From positions 1 through 19,497 of the forward strand of contig JBBQLH010000079.1 of the NCBI GenBank assembly GCA_038327685.1: a stretch of DNA of 19,497 bases. The letters are read 5' to 3'. The translations under genes and the position numbers were made by a program. Shown here piece after piece: positions 7,040 to 13,620 of the stretch. Position 1 is the stretch's first letter. Each line of letters starts with the position of its first letter. The DNA comes from DASQFQ01 sp038327685 (lineage in GTDB: Bacteria > Actinomycetota > Thermoleophilia > Solirubrobacterales > Solirubrobacteraceae). Below the pieces are notes generated by a model. That model had not been told where the DNA came from and did no database searches. It saw only the letters and a program-made list of their open reading frames with translations.

Positions 7040-7393
7040 GTGGACCAGCCGCTGGGGATCACGATCGAGAGAATCGGTCCCGACACCGTCTGCGTCGCGC
7101 TGAGCGGCGAGCTCGACTTCAGCCGGGCCTACACCTTCGACGAGGAGATGCGCCGCCTCGAGTCCACACGGCCGGGCAGCATCGTGCTCGACCTGCGCAC
7201 CCTCAACTTCATCGACTCGGCCGGTCTTGGCCGCGTGCTGGCGCTCCAGCGGCGCGCCAAGCGCGACGGCCGCCGCCTCGTCGTCGTGCGCGGCTGCCGG
7301 GCGATCGAGCGCCTGTTCGCGCTGACGGCGCTCGACATGCGCCTCGAGATGGTCAGCGACCCGCAGGCCGCGCTGCAGCCGTCGCCGGCGTAG
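7040..7393 (+). CDS. STAS-domain anti-sigma factor antagonist (SpoIIAA/RsbV-like)
   Basis: This 117-residue, single-domain cytoplasmic protein is predicted to bind an anti-sigma kinase when unphosphorylated and so release a sigma factor. The STAS core is clear: TVCVALSGELDFSRA (16-30), SIVLDLRTLNFIDSAGLGRV (47-66) and a C-terminal helix (RLFALTALD). S60 in IDSAG is the expected phosphorylation site. GTG at 7040 is preferred because GGAAAGGGAG lies about 8 nt upstream; the in-frame GTG at 7031 would overlap this ribosome-binding site. The SigB-like promoter just upstream supports a stress-response role. No cognate anti-sigma kinase gene lies nearby, so its partner is unknown. Confidence 0.92.
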   Translation: MDQPLGITIERIGPDTVCVALSGELDFSRAYTFDEEMRRLESTRPGSIVLDLRTLNFIDSAGLGRVLALQRRAKRDGRRLVVVRGCRAIERLFALTALDMRLEMVSDPQAALQPSPA

Positions 7394-7752
7394 CAAGCGT
7401 CAGCACACCGAGCTCCTGCGTGGCCGCGAGCGCGTCCAGCGCCTCGGGGCAGAGCGCGCGACCGGCGACGCCGAAGAACACCTCGGCGGTCTGGGCCAGG
7501 CAGAGGATGCGGCCGAAGAGCGGGATCGCGCAGCGTGCTCAGGCGAGCCGCGTTGCTCGAGCAGCCGGCGTCCTTGAGCAGCAGTGCGTAGAACGGCGAC
7601 GAGCGCTCCTGGGGCGCGAGGCCGATCTCCTCGCCGATCCGCATCCCGATCGCGCACGAGCGCACGGCGTGGCCCATGGGCTGGCCCTCCGTGAGGTCGA
7701 GCGCGGAGGAGAGGGCGGAGACGACCTCGGAAAGCCGGATGTCCACCCGCAC
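7353..7752 (-). pseudogene. HD-GYP domain protein remnant
   Basis: Read on the minus strand from GTG 7752 (or 7746), the first ~65 codons give RLSEVVSALSSALDLTEGQP then MGHAVRSCAIGMRIGEEIGL and ALLLKDAGCSSNAARLS. This is the typical start of actinobacterial HD-GYP phosphohydrolases, which usually hydrolyse cyclic-di-GMP. The reading then breaks near 7515-7545. A different frame continues RILCLAQTAEVFFGV and CPEALDALA, which match the region after the GYP motif, and ends at a TGA at 7353. The central part with the GYP motif and most metal ligands is gone. The 3' end overlaps the STAS gene. It fills the 470-bp stretch between the STAS gene and the first peptidase E gene. Confidence 0.75.
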
Positions 7753-7847
7753 GACATCGGCGGCGCGCCGCGGCCGCTTGACTCGACCGCCGGTCCAGGG
7801 ACGATCGACCAAGGGAGGAAATCCGCTCGTTGGCGCGTCGGCGCCCG

Positions 7848-7853
7848 CATACT
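7848..7853 (+). promoter_or_regulatory. Possible -10 box of the peptidase E-like pair
   Basis: CATACT lies 8 nt before the ATG at 7862 and fits a leaderless start. It agrees with TATAAT at four positions. No clear -35 is seen. Confidence 0.35.
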
Positions 7854-7861
7854 CCCCGACC

Positions 7862-8590
7862 ATGTCCCGCGTCCCCCAGGTCGTGGCCTTCGGCGGTGGC
7901 GGGTTCTCGATGGAGTCCGGCAACGCGCTCCTCGACGACTACGTGCTGGCCGCGACGGGCCGGGAGCGCCCGAAGGTCTGCTTCCTCCCCACCGCCTCGG
8001 GCGACGCCGACCACTACATCGTGCGCTTCTACCGCCACTTCTCGGCCGGCCGCTGCGAGCCGTCGCACGTCTCGCTGTTCCGCCGCGACTGCGGCGCGCC
8101 GGAGCCGCGCGAGCATCTGCTCGAGCAGGACCTGATCTACGTCGGCGGCGGCTGCGTGCGCTCGATGCTCGGGGCGTGGCGCGCGCACGGCCTCGACGGA
8201 GCGCTGCGCGAGGCGTGGGCGGCCGGCGTCGTGATGTGCGGGCTGAGCGCCGGCTCGCTGTGCTGGTTCGAGCAGGGCCTGACCGCGTTTCACGGCGAGG
8301 AGAGCCGCCCTGTCGCGGGACTCGGGCTGCTGGCGGGATCCAACGCCGTGCACTACGGCAAGGAGCCGCGACGGCGGCCGGACTACCACGCGGCGGTGCG
8401 GGCCGGCATGGCGCCCGGCTGGGCCGCCGATGACGGCGCCGCGCTGCACTTCGTCGGGAGCGGGCTCGCCCGCGTCGTGTCCTCGCGCACGGACGCGAGC
8501 GCCTACCGGGTCGACCGCGTCGACGGCGAGGCCGTCGAGGTGCCGCTGGCGGTCGAGTACCTGGGGGCGCCGGTGTCGCTTGTCGCCTAG
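7862..8590 (+). CDS. Peptidase E / cyanophycinase-like S51 family protein, copy 1
   Basis: This 242-residue cytoplasmic protein has the class I glutamine-amidotransferase-like fold. The serine nucleophile S129 lies in CGLSAGSLCW; YVGGG (93-97), preceded by LIY, is the conserved strand-loop of S51 enzymes. SNAVHY (about 160-165) supplies the histidine region. S51 members hydrolyse Asp-X dipeptides (peptidase E) or cyanophycin; which applies is not clear, and with no cyanophycin synthetase in view the peptidase E reading is safer. The ATG at 7862 gives MSRVPQVVAFGGGGF, with the first beta-strand directly after the start. Its stop lies inside the next gene, a paralogue of the same design. Confidence 0.88.
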   Translation: MSRVPQVVAFGGGGFSMESGNALLDDYVLAATGRERPKVCFLPTASGDADHYIVRFYRHFSAGRCEPSHVSLFRRDCGAPEPREHLLEQDLIYVGGGCVRSMLGAWRAHGLDGALREAWAAGVVMCGLSAGSLCWFEQGLTAFHGEESRPVAGLGLLAGSNAVHYGKEPRRRPDYHAAVRAGMAPGWAADDGAALHFVGSGLARVVSSRTDASAYRVDRVDGEAVEVPLAVEYLGAPVSLVA

Positions 8591-9380
8591 GCCGACGATC
8601 TTCGCGATGGGGGGAGGCGGCTTCACGATGGAGGCCGAGGCGTCGCTGCTCGACGACTACGTGCTCTCGCTGGCGCCGGCGCGCGAGCCGCGGATCTGCC
8701 TGCTCCCGACCGCCGGCGGCGACTCCGCGGAGCAGATCCGCCGCTTCGTCATCGCCTTCGGCGACCGGCTGTGCGAGCCCACCCACGTCTCGCTGTTCCG
8801 GCTCGGGAATCACCCGGTGCCGCTGCGCGAGCACCTCCTCGCGCAGGACGTCATCTACGTCGGCGGCGGCTCGCTGATCAATCTGCTCGCGCTGTGGCGC
8901 GCCCACGGGCTCGACGCGGTCCTGCGCGAGGCGTGGCAGGCCGGGATCGTGCTCGCAGGCATCAGCGCCGGCTCGATGTGCTGGTTCGAGCACGGCATCA
9001 CCAAGTCGCATGGCGGACCGACGCCCGCGGCCGGGCTCGGGTTCCTGCCGGGCTCGAACTCCGTGCACTACGACGGCGAGCCCGAACGCCGCCCGGCCTA
9101 CCTCGAGGCGGTCGCGTCGGGCGCGCTGCCGCCGGGCTACGGCGTCGACGACGGCGCCGGCCTCCGGTTCCGCGGCACGCGCCTCGCCGAGGTCGTGGCC
9201 TCGCGGCCCGGCGCGCGCGCGTACCGCGTCACGGCCGCCGACGGCCGCGCCCACGAGCACGAGCTCGAGCCGCGCGTGCTCTCGCGCGGCGCACACGACC
9301 TGCCCGGTGCGGTGCCGCACGACATCGGCGAGCTTCGGCTCCTGCGCGCGGCGCGGAGGGGGAGGGCGGGAGGGTCGTAG
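8580..9380 (+). CDS. Peptidase E / cyanophycinase-like S51 family protein, copy 2
   Basis: This 266-residue paralogue follows the first copy. From the TTG at 8580 it begins MSPRPTIFAMGGGGF, matching the first copy's MSRVPQVVAFGGGGF residue for residue in length, which is why this start is chosen over the ATG at 8607 inside the first strand. The nucleophile S129 (AGISAGSMCW) and YVGGG (93-97) fall at identical positions. SNSVHYDGEPERRPAYLEAV is better conserved with the family than in copy 1. The C-terminus is about 24 residues longer (ALHD..., basic tail). The start overlaps the upstream stop by 11 nt, so the pair is translationally coupled. A local duplication followed by divergence is the simplest origin. 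Confidence 0.87.
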   Translation: MSPRPTIFAMGGGGFTMEAEASLLDDYVLSLAPAREPRICLLPTAGGDSAEQIRRFVIAFGDRLCEPTHVSLFRLGNHPVPLREHLLAQDVIYVGGGSLINLLALWRAHGLDAVLREAWQAGIVLAGISAGSMCWFEHGITKSHGGPTPAAGLGFLPGSNSVHYDGEPERRPAYLEAVASGALPPGYGVDDGAGLRFRGTRLAEVVASRPGARAYRVTAADGRAHEHELEPRVLSRGAHDLPGAVPHDIGELRLLRAARRGRAGGS

Positions 9381-9396
9381 GCGGCGTTTGCCGCGA

Positions 9397-10053
9397 ATGC
9401 AGCGCATTGCGGCTCCATACCGGTTAGCGGGCACGCCGCTCACCGTCTTCTCCGCGCGGAACAGCCAGTCGCAGTTCCGCCGCTACACGGGAGGGGACCC
9501 GAACGTCGCGGGCAGCCGGAGCAGTCCCGCGACGGACATCGGCTGCGCGGACTCCCGCGCCTGGGGCAGGACCACATCACGCAGGATGCCGCCGGCCGCC
9601 TCCACGCCGTCTTCCCGCAGGGGCAGGCGGACGGCCTGCACCTCGTCCATGCGACCTCCGATGACGGCGCGTCCTGGCGCTCCGGCACGGTGCTGATCCA
9701 GACCGGCGGCGTCGCGCTCGGCTCGTTGCGCGCCGCGGTGGCGCCCGACCACGTCGGCGTCGTCGCGTGGGAGACGGCCGGCTCCGGGGCGACGGCGGAG
9801 GTCCGGGTCACCGGGCGTCAGCGCCGCACGCGGCTGCCGCGGCTCCGTCGTCGCGACCGTGCGCCGCGGCAAGAAGCGGATCGCCCGCGAGTCGCTCCCC
9901 GTCAGCCGCTCCTGCCGCTTCCACCGCGTCGGGGTCCTGAGCCGCAAGCAGGTCAAGCGGGTGCGCAAGCTCGGCCTGACGCTGCGCTTCGGGGGCAACG
10001 CCGCGCTCGCGGGCGCGACGCGCGCCTACAAGGTCAAGATCCTGCGCCTCTGA
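9397..10053 (+). pseudogene. Remnant of a secreted sialidase-like (BNR/propeller) protein
   Basis: Three pieces in shifting frames together look like one decayed secreted protein. Piece 1 (about 9424-9540) reads TPLTVFSARNSQSQFRRYTG then GDPNVAGS. Piece 2 (about 9561-9815, another frame) reads GQDHITQDAAGRLHAVFPQG then GLHLVHATSDDGASWRSG, the Asp-box style of exo-alpha-sialidase/BNR repeats. Piece 3 (about 9823-10053, first frame again) reads CRGSVVATVRRGKKRIA, SRSCRF and LGLTLRFGGNAAL, an Ig-like terminal module common in secreted actinobacterial proteins, ending at a TGA. The signal peptide and most of the propeller are absent. The ATG at 9397 is in frame with piece 1 but opens inside the domain. 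This accounts for the gap between 9381 and 10076. Confidence 0.65.
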
Positions 10054-10056
10054 CCT

Positions 10057-10075
10057 CGGGGCCGCATTGGGCCCG
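10057..10075. terminator. Weak bidirectional hairpin between convergent genes
   Basis: CGGGGCC-GCATT-GGGCCCG can fold into a stem with one G-G mismatch and a 5-nt loop. It sits in the 23-bp gap between the propeller remnant and the kinase stop codons. There is no T-tract, so its function as a terminator is uncertain. Confidence 0.25.
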
Positions 10076-10076
10076 C

Positions 10077-11537
10077 CTACCGGGATGGGAGGGACGCTCG
10101 CAGCTGCGTGCCCTCCCCCGGCCGGCTGTCGATCACGAGCGTCCCGTTGACGGCGGCGAGGCGGTCGCGCAGGCCCTGAAGGCCCGAGCCGGCGCTGGGG
10201 TCGGCTCCGCCGACGCCATCGTCGTCGACCATGACGACGAGCTCCCCGTCGTGCTCGGCGACGCTGACGCGCGCCTCGCTCGCCTCGGCGTATCTCGCGA
10301 CGTTGGTGAGCGCCTCCGCGACCGCGAAGTAGGCCGCCGCCTCGACCGCCACGGGCAGACGCTCGGGCAGCGCCAGGTCGAGCTCGACGGGCACGGCAGC
10401 GCGCTGGGCCAGCGCGCGCAGCGCGTGCTCGAGCCCGTGGTCGCTCAACACCGCCGGATGCAGCCCCCGGGCGAGGTCGCGCAGCTCGGCGAGACCGGCG
10501 CGCAGCTCGGCGAGGGCGTCGAGGATCGGCGCTTGGACGTCGTCGGGCGCCTCGCGGTGCTTCGCCGCCCAGATGTTCAATCCCATGGCCACGGAGACGA
10601 GGCGCTGTTGCGCGCCGTCGTGGAGGTTGCGCTCGATGTCGCGCCGCGCGCGGTCGGCGGCGTCCAGGATGCGCGTCCGCGAGGCGCGGACCTCCGCGAG
10701 CTGCGCCTCCGTGACCTCGTGCTCGCGTTGTGCCTGCTCGGCCGCGCGGCGGGCGGTGATGTCGAAGATCGCGCCGTCGAGCCACCAGCGGCCGTCGCCG
10801 GCCTGCTGGGCCTGCCCGCGCTCGAGCACCCAGCGCACCGAGCCGCCGCGCCGCACGAGCCGGTACTCGAGGGCGAACGGCCGGCCGGTGGCGACCGACT
10901 CCATCACCGACCGCGCCACGTACTCGTGGTCGTCGGGATGCTCGACGCTCGCGAACGTGCGGACCGCGCTGCCGATGAAGTCGCTTGCGGGATAGCCGAC
11001 GATGTTCTCGATCTCGTCGCTCAGCCATTCCATCGTCCAGTCGCCGTCGCACGCGCAGCGGTAGAGGGCGCCGGGGATGCTGTCGACGAGCGAGCGCAGC
11101 ATCGCCTCGTTCGCGCGCAGCCGCGCCGCGCGCAGCCCGGTCGCGACCCGCACGGCCAGCACCTGCGGCTCGAACGGGATGTGCATGACGTCGTCCGCCC
11201 CCGAGTCGAGCGCGTCGCGCAGCTCCCGCGGCGAGTCGAGATCGGCGCAGACCACGACGTGCACGGAGGCGAGATCGGGACGCGCCCGCACCGCGCTGAT
11301 GAGAGCCGGTCCCTCTCGCACGTGGGCCACCACGACCGGGGCGGCCCCGTCGGCGATCACGCGGACGGCGGCGTCGATCTCCGTGACCCGCAGCAGGCGA
11401 AGCCCGGAGGCGGTCAACACCGTCCAGGCGTCTTCCCCGAGCTCCTCCAGCCCGAGCAGCAGCACCCCGTCGCCCTCGCGGACCAGCCCGTCGAGGGCGC
11501 TGTGCGGCTGCACTGCGGAACCTCGGGTCCTCGCCAT
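10077..11537 (-). CDS. PAS sensor histidine kinase with degenerate receiver-like N-domain
   Basis: This is a 486-residue soluble kinase of the HisKA_3/NarL-partner type. Residues 20-135 fold like a receiver domain (DGVLLLG, APVVVAHV, VHVVVCAD, GADDVMHIPFEPQVLAVRV), but the phosphoacceptor Asp of strand 3 and the conserved Lys before PF are missing. Residues about 145-262 form a PAS domain (MEWLSDEIENIVGYPASDFI, then a PAC-like EYRLVRRGGSVRWV). A coiled stretch leads to the dimerisation domain with phosphoacceptor H306 in IERNLHDGAQQRLV. The ATPase has its N-box at TNVARYAEA (N412) and G-boxes at DDDGVGG and GSGLQGLRDRL. I chose ATG 11537, just downstream of a TACGGT box. There are no transmembrane segments. 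No response regulator gene is adjacent, so this is an orphan kinase. Confidence 0.92.
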   Translation of the reverse strand: MARTRGSAVQPHSALDGLVREGDGVLLLGLEELGEDAWTVLTASGLRLLRVTEIDAAVRVIADGAAPVVVAHVREGPALISAVRARPDLASVHVVVCADLDSPRELRDALDSGADDVMHIPFEPQVLAVRVATGLRAARLRANEAMLRSLVDSIPGALYRCACDGDWTMEWLSDEIENIVGYPASDFIGSAVRTFASVEHPDDHEYVARSVMESVATGRPFALEYRLVRRGGSVRWVLERGQAQQAGDGRWWLDGAIFDITARRAAEQAQREHEVTEAQLAEVRASRTRILDAADRARRDIERNLHDGAQQRLVSVAMGLNIWAAKHREAPDDVQAPILDALAELRAGLAELRDLARGLHPAVLSDHGLEHALRALAQRAAVPVELDLALPERLPVAVEAAAYFAVAEALTNVARYAEASEARVSVAEHDGELVVMVDDDGVGGADPSAGSGLQGLRDRLAAVNGTLVIDSRPGEGTQLRASLPSR

Positions 11538-11546
11538 CGCATTCGC

Positions 11547-11552
11547 ACCGTA
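11547..11552 (-). promoter_or_regulatory. -10 box TACGGT of the histidine kinase gene
   Basis: TACGGT (TAnnnT) lies 9 nt before the ATG at 11537 on the minus strand. The opposing gene has its own TAnnnT box at the same 9-nt distance, so the 42-bp divergent gap could hold two near-leaderless promoters back to back. Confidence 0.35.
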
Positions 11553-11564
11553 CACCCGGTTGCC

Positions 11565-11570
11565 TAGTCT
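11565..11570 (+). promoter_or_regulatory. -10 box TAGTCT of the ABM-domain gene
   Basis: TAGTCT lies 9 nt before the ATG at 11580. No Shine-Dalgarno sequence is visible, which agrees with a leaderless or very short leader. Confidence 0.4.
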
Positions 11571-11579
11571 CTGTCGCGA

Positions 11580-11882
11580 ATGGACCGCGTCGCACGCTAC
11601 GGAAAGGCCGTCGCCCGCCAGGGCCAGGGCGCGCAGCTCGCGAAGCTGCTGCTGGGCGCCTCCGAGGAGCTGGGCGACGATCCCGGCTGCGAGCTCTACC
11701 TGGTCAACCGCCAGACCGGCCACGAGGACGTCATCTGGGTCACCGAGCTGTGGCGGAGCCAGGCGGATCTCGACGCTTCGCTCGAGCGGATCAGGGGCAG
11801 CGATCAGGTCGCCGCCGCGATGGCCCTCGTCGACGACTGGCAGATGGTCGAGCTCGACCTGCTCGGCGGCAAGGGTCCCTGA
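11580..11882 (+). CDS. ABM-fold (antibiotic biosynthesis monooxygenase-like) small protein
   Basis: This 100-residue cytoplasmic protein has a dimeric alpha+beta ferredoxin-like ABM fold. RVARYGKAVARQGQGAQLAK is strand 1 and the first helix; PGCELYLVNRQTGHEDVIWV and TELWRSQADLDASLER are strands 2-3 followed by the conserved W-xS-x2-DxxxS helix. Members include quinol monooxygenases (YgiN-like) and many uncharacterised oxygenases; family membership alone does not fix a substrate. The ATG at 11580 is divergent from the kinase gene by 42 bp. It is followed after 25 nt by a secreted-protein gene that appears to have its own promoter, so the two need not be functionally linked. Confidence 0.85.
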   Translation: MDRVARYGKAVARQGQGAQLAKLLLGASEELGDDPGCELYLVNRQTGHEDVIWVTELWRSQADLDASLERIRGSDQVAAAMALVDDWQMVELDLLGGKGP

Positions 11883-11895
11883 CCGGCGACCGGAT

Positions 11896-11901
11896 TAGAC
11901 T
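11896..11901 (+). promoter_or_regulatory. -10 box TAGACT of the secreted FG-GAP-like gene
   Basis: TAGACT sits exactly 6 nt before the GTG at 11908, so the transcript would start at or beside the start codon. No ribosome-binding site is seen. It is a good example of the leaderless pattern in this window. Confidence 0.5.
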
Positions 11902-11907
11902 CCGGCG

Positions 11908-12411
11908 GTGCCCCGACTCGCGCTCCTCGCCTTCGCCCTCGCCGGACTCGCGTCACCGACCCCCGCGGCCGCCGCCAAACCGCCGGTGTGCTCCGCGAGC
12001 GTGATTCAGCAGGGACTCATCGATCGCGGCAAGCTGACGGCGGAGGGCGTCGGGTTCGGGGAGGCCGTCGACCTGGTGCGCTGCGGCGACGTCACCGGCG
12101 ACGGAGCCTCGGACGCGCTGTTCACGGTCGCGAGCGGCGGCACCGCGGGCGACACGCGGTTCGGAGTGCTGCGGGGCCGCTCGGACGGCTCGCCCGGGGC
12201 GCTGGTGCTCTACCGCCAGGGCTACAAGGTCGGCGTAGCGCGCCGCAACCGGCGCGCCTTCGAGGTGCTCCAGCCGCACTACCGCTCGGGGGACGCGAAC
12301 TGCTGCCCGAGCTCGTTCCGGATGCGGCGGTACACGTGGACCGGCCGGCACTTCAGGGCCGGCGGGGCGAAGCGGCTCAAGACGCCGCCGCCGCGGTTCT
12401 ACACGCGTTGA
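11908..12411 (+). CDS. Secreted small protein with one FG-GAP/VCBS-like repeat
   Basis: I do not recognise a named family for this 167-residue protein. Residues 1-23 form a short signal peptide (hydrophobic LALLAFALAGLA followed by PAAAA). CGDVTGDGASDALFTV (59-74) is the D-x-D/N-x-DG calcium-loop style of FG-GAP/VCBS repeats, but only one copy is present, so this is not a full propeller. Cysteines at 28, 59, 132 and 133 may form disulfides. The segment PSSFRMRRYTWTGRHFRAGG near the end resembles a YxWxGxxF motif seen in secreted actinobacterial proteins. GTG at 11908 is supported by the signal peptide. Its stop overlaps the 3' end of the convergent metallopeptidase gene by 13 nt. Function unknown. 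Confidence 0.82.
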   Translation: MPRLALLAFALAGLASPTPAAAAKPPVCSASVIQQGLIDRGKLTAEGVGFGEAVDLVRCGDVTGDGASDALFTVASGGTAGDTRFGVLRGRSDGSPGALVLYRQGYKVGVARRNRRAFEVLQPHYRSGDANCCPSSFRMRRYTWTGRHFRAGGAKRLKTPPPRFYTR

Positions 12412-13553
12412 CGGACGGCTCGCTTCGGCTTCGCCGGAGCTGAGCACGTCGCGCCCGCGACCTCCTTCAGCCCCATGACGAAGTGCTCGAACATCCGCTC
12501 GACGTTGCGCGTCGCGGTCCGCAGCGCGCCGTTGTCACGGTTCGCCTTCAGGGCGTCGACGTCCTTGTCGACCTGTGCGGCCTGCGCGGCGACCCATGCG
12601 TCGAAGGCGGCGCGGTGCGGCGCGTCCAGCGTGTTGCAGTAGTACTCGCGGAGCCGGCCGAGGCCCTCGTCGCGCACCTTCTCGTCCGCGTTCCTCCAGG
12701 GCTGGACGCTCCCGGTGTCGAGCGCGCCGAGCAGCTCGAAGAACACCGGGTGCCTCGGGTCCGGCGCCGGGATCAGGTGGAAGCTGGTCATGAATCCCTC
12801 CAGGTAGGCGAGCAGCTCGGTGTTGGCCTTCCCCCCTTGCATCACCTCGTTGACGAGGACCTTGTCGACCGCGGAGCCCGGCCGCCCCTTGCCGCCGTCG
12901 AGGGCGGCGAGCGCCTGCTCGTGATGGTGGACGTGCAGCATCTCGTGCCGCAGCACGCCGAGCGAGAGCGCCTTGTCGTCCTTGAACGAGTCGCTGTAGA
13001 GCCTGATCGCCACGCGCGGCCTGGTTCCCTTGGCGTCGAGCCGCACCCCGAAGTTCCCGGCGTCGTCGACGAACGCCGTCGTCCCACCCTTGTCGCCGCC
13101 GGAGGCGAGCACGAGGTTCAGGCCCGGCGCGTAGCCCTTGTCGCCGGCCTTGGCGACGTTGACCGCCAGCTTCCCGCCAACGTCCTTGAGCCCGGCGGCG
13201 CCTGCCGTCGTGGCGAGGTCCTGGTAGAGCTTCGTGTAGAGGCCGATCGCCTCGTCGACCTTGCGTGCGCTGAGCGCGGCCCTCGCGTCGGCGACCGTCT
13301 TCCTCCACGCCTCTTGGTCGAGCCCGCCGGCCGGGTGGGCGCTCGTGATCAGCGGGAACTCGCCGCGACGCGTGCCCATCTGCGCCGGGTGCGCGGCGTT
13401 GACCTTGCGCAGGACGGCGCACGTGCGGCGATTGCCGACCGTGCGCTGCAGCCACAGGGCCGTGGCGACGTCCGGTCGCTCAGCGCTGCGCGCCGCCGAC
13501 CTCGCCCATGCCGACGGGGCGCGGGCCGGGGCGGATGCGGCGGTCAACCTCAT
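12399..13553 (-). CDS. Putative zinc metallopeptidase of the eCIS-associated type
   Basis: This is a 384-residue protein. Residues 35-42 read LQRTVGNR, matching the LQRxxGNR/A motif that often precedes DUF4157-type modules in proteins encoded near extracellular contractile injection systems (eCIS). The catalytic candidate is HEMLH (203-207, HExxH) inside LRHEMLHVHHHEQALAAL; a third zinc ligand could be E236 or E242 in NTELLAYLEGF. There is no signal peptide; the N-terminus is Ala/Arg-rich and looks disordered. A helical C-terminus (300-370) ends in a basic tail. The start is ATG at 13553, with TAGAAG 6 nt upstream as a weak -10. No sheath, tube, baseplate or AAA+ eCIS gene is in the window. 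It could be a cargo toxin, a processing protease or an unrelated peptidase. Confidence 0.75.
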   Translation of the reverse strand: MRLTAASAPARAPSAWARSAARSAERPDVATALWLQRTVGNRRTCAVLRKVNAAHPAQMGTRRGEFPLITSAHPAGGLDQEAWRKTVADARAALSARKVDEAIGLYTKLYQDLATTAGAAGLKDVGGKLAVNVAKAGDKGYAPGLNLVLASGGDKGGTTAFVDDAGNFGVRLDAKGTRPRVAIRLYSDSFKDDKALSLGVLRHEMLHVHHHEQALAALDGGKGRPGSAVDKVLVNEVMQGGKANTELLAYLEGFMTSFHLIPAPDPRHPVFFELLGALDTGSVQPWRNADEKVRDEGLGRLREYYCNTLDAPHRAAFDAWVAAQAAQVDKDVDALKANRDNGALRTATRNVERMFEHFVMGLKEVAGATCSAPAKPKRAVRQRV

Positions 13554-13620
13554 GAGGCACTTCTACCACCGACGAGTGTCGCGGCGTGCTCGGCGAGGCC
13601 GCTGGTGCACTGGGCGATGA

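Noticed and set aside
9690..11567. A long plus-strand open frame (about 625 codons) opposite the histidine kinase
   Set aside because: It is antisense to a kinase with all its motifs intact, has the Arg/Ala/Gly-rich composition of GC-driven shadow frames and shows no domain. Only its first part (to about 9815) is meaningful, as a piece of the propeller remnant.
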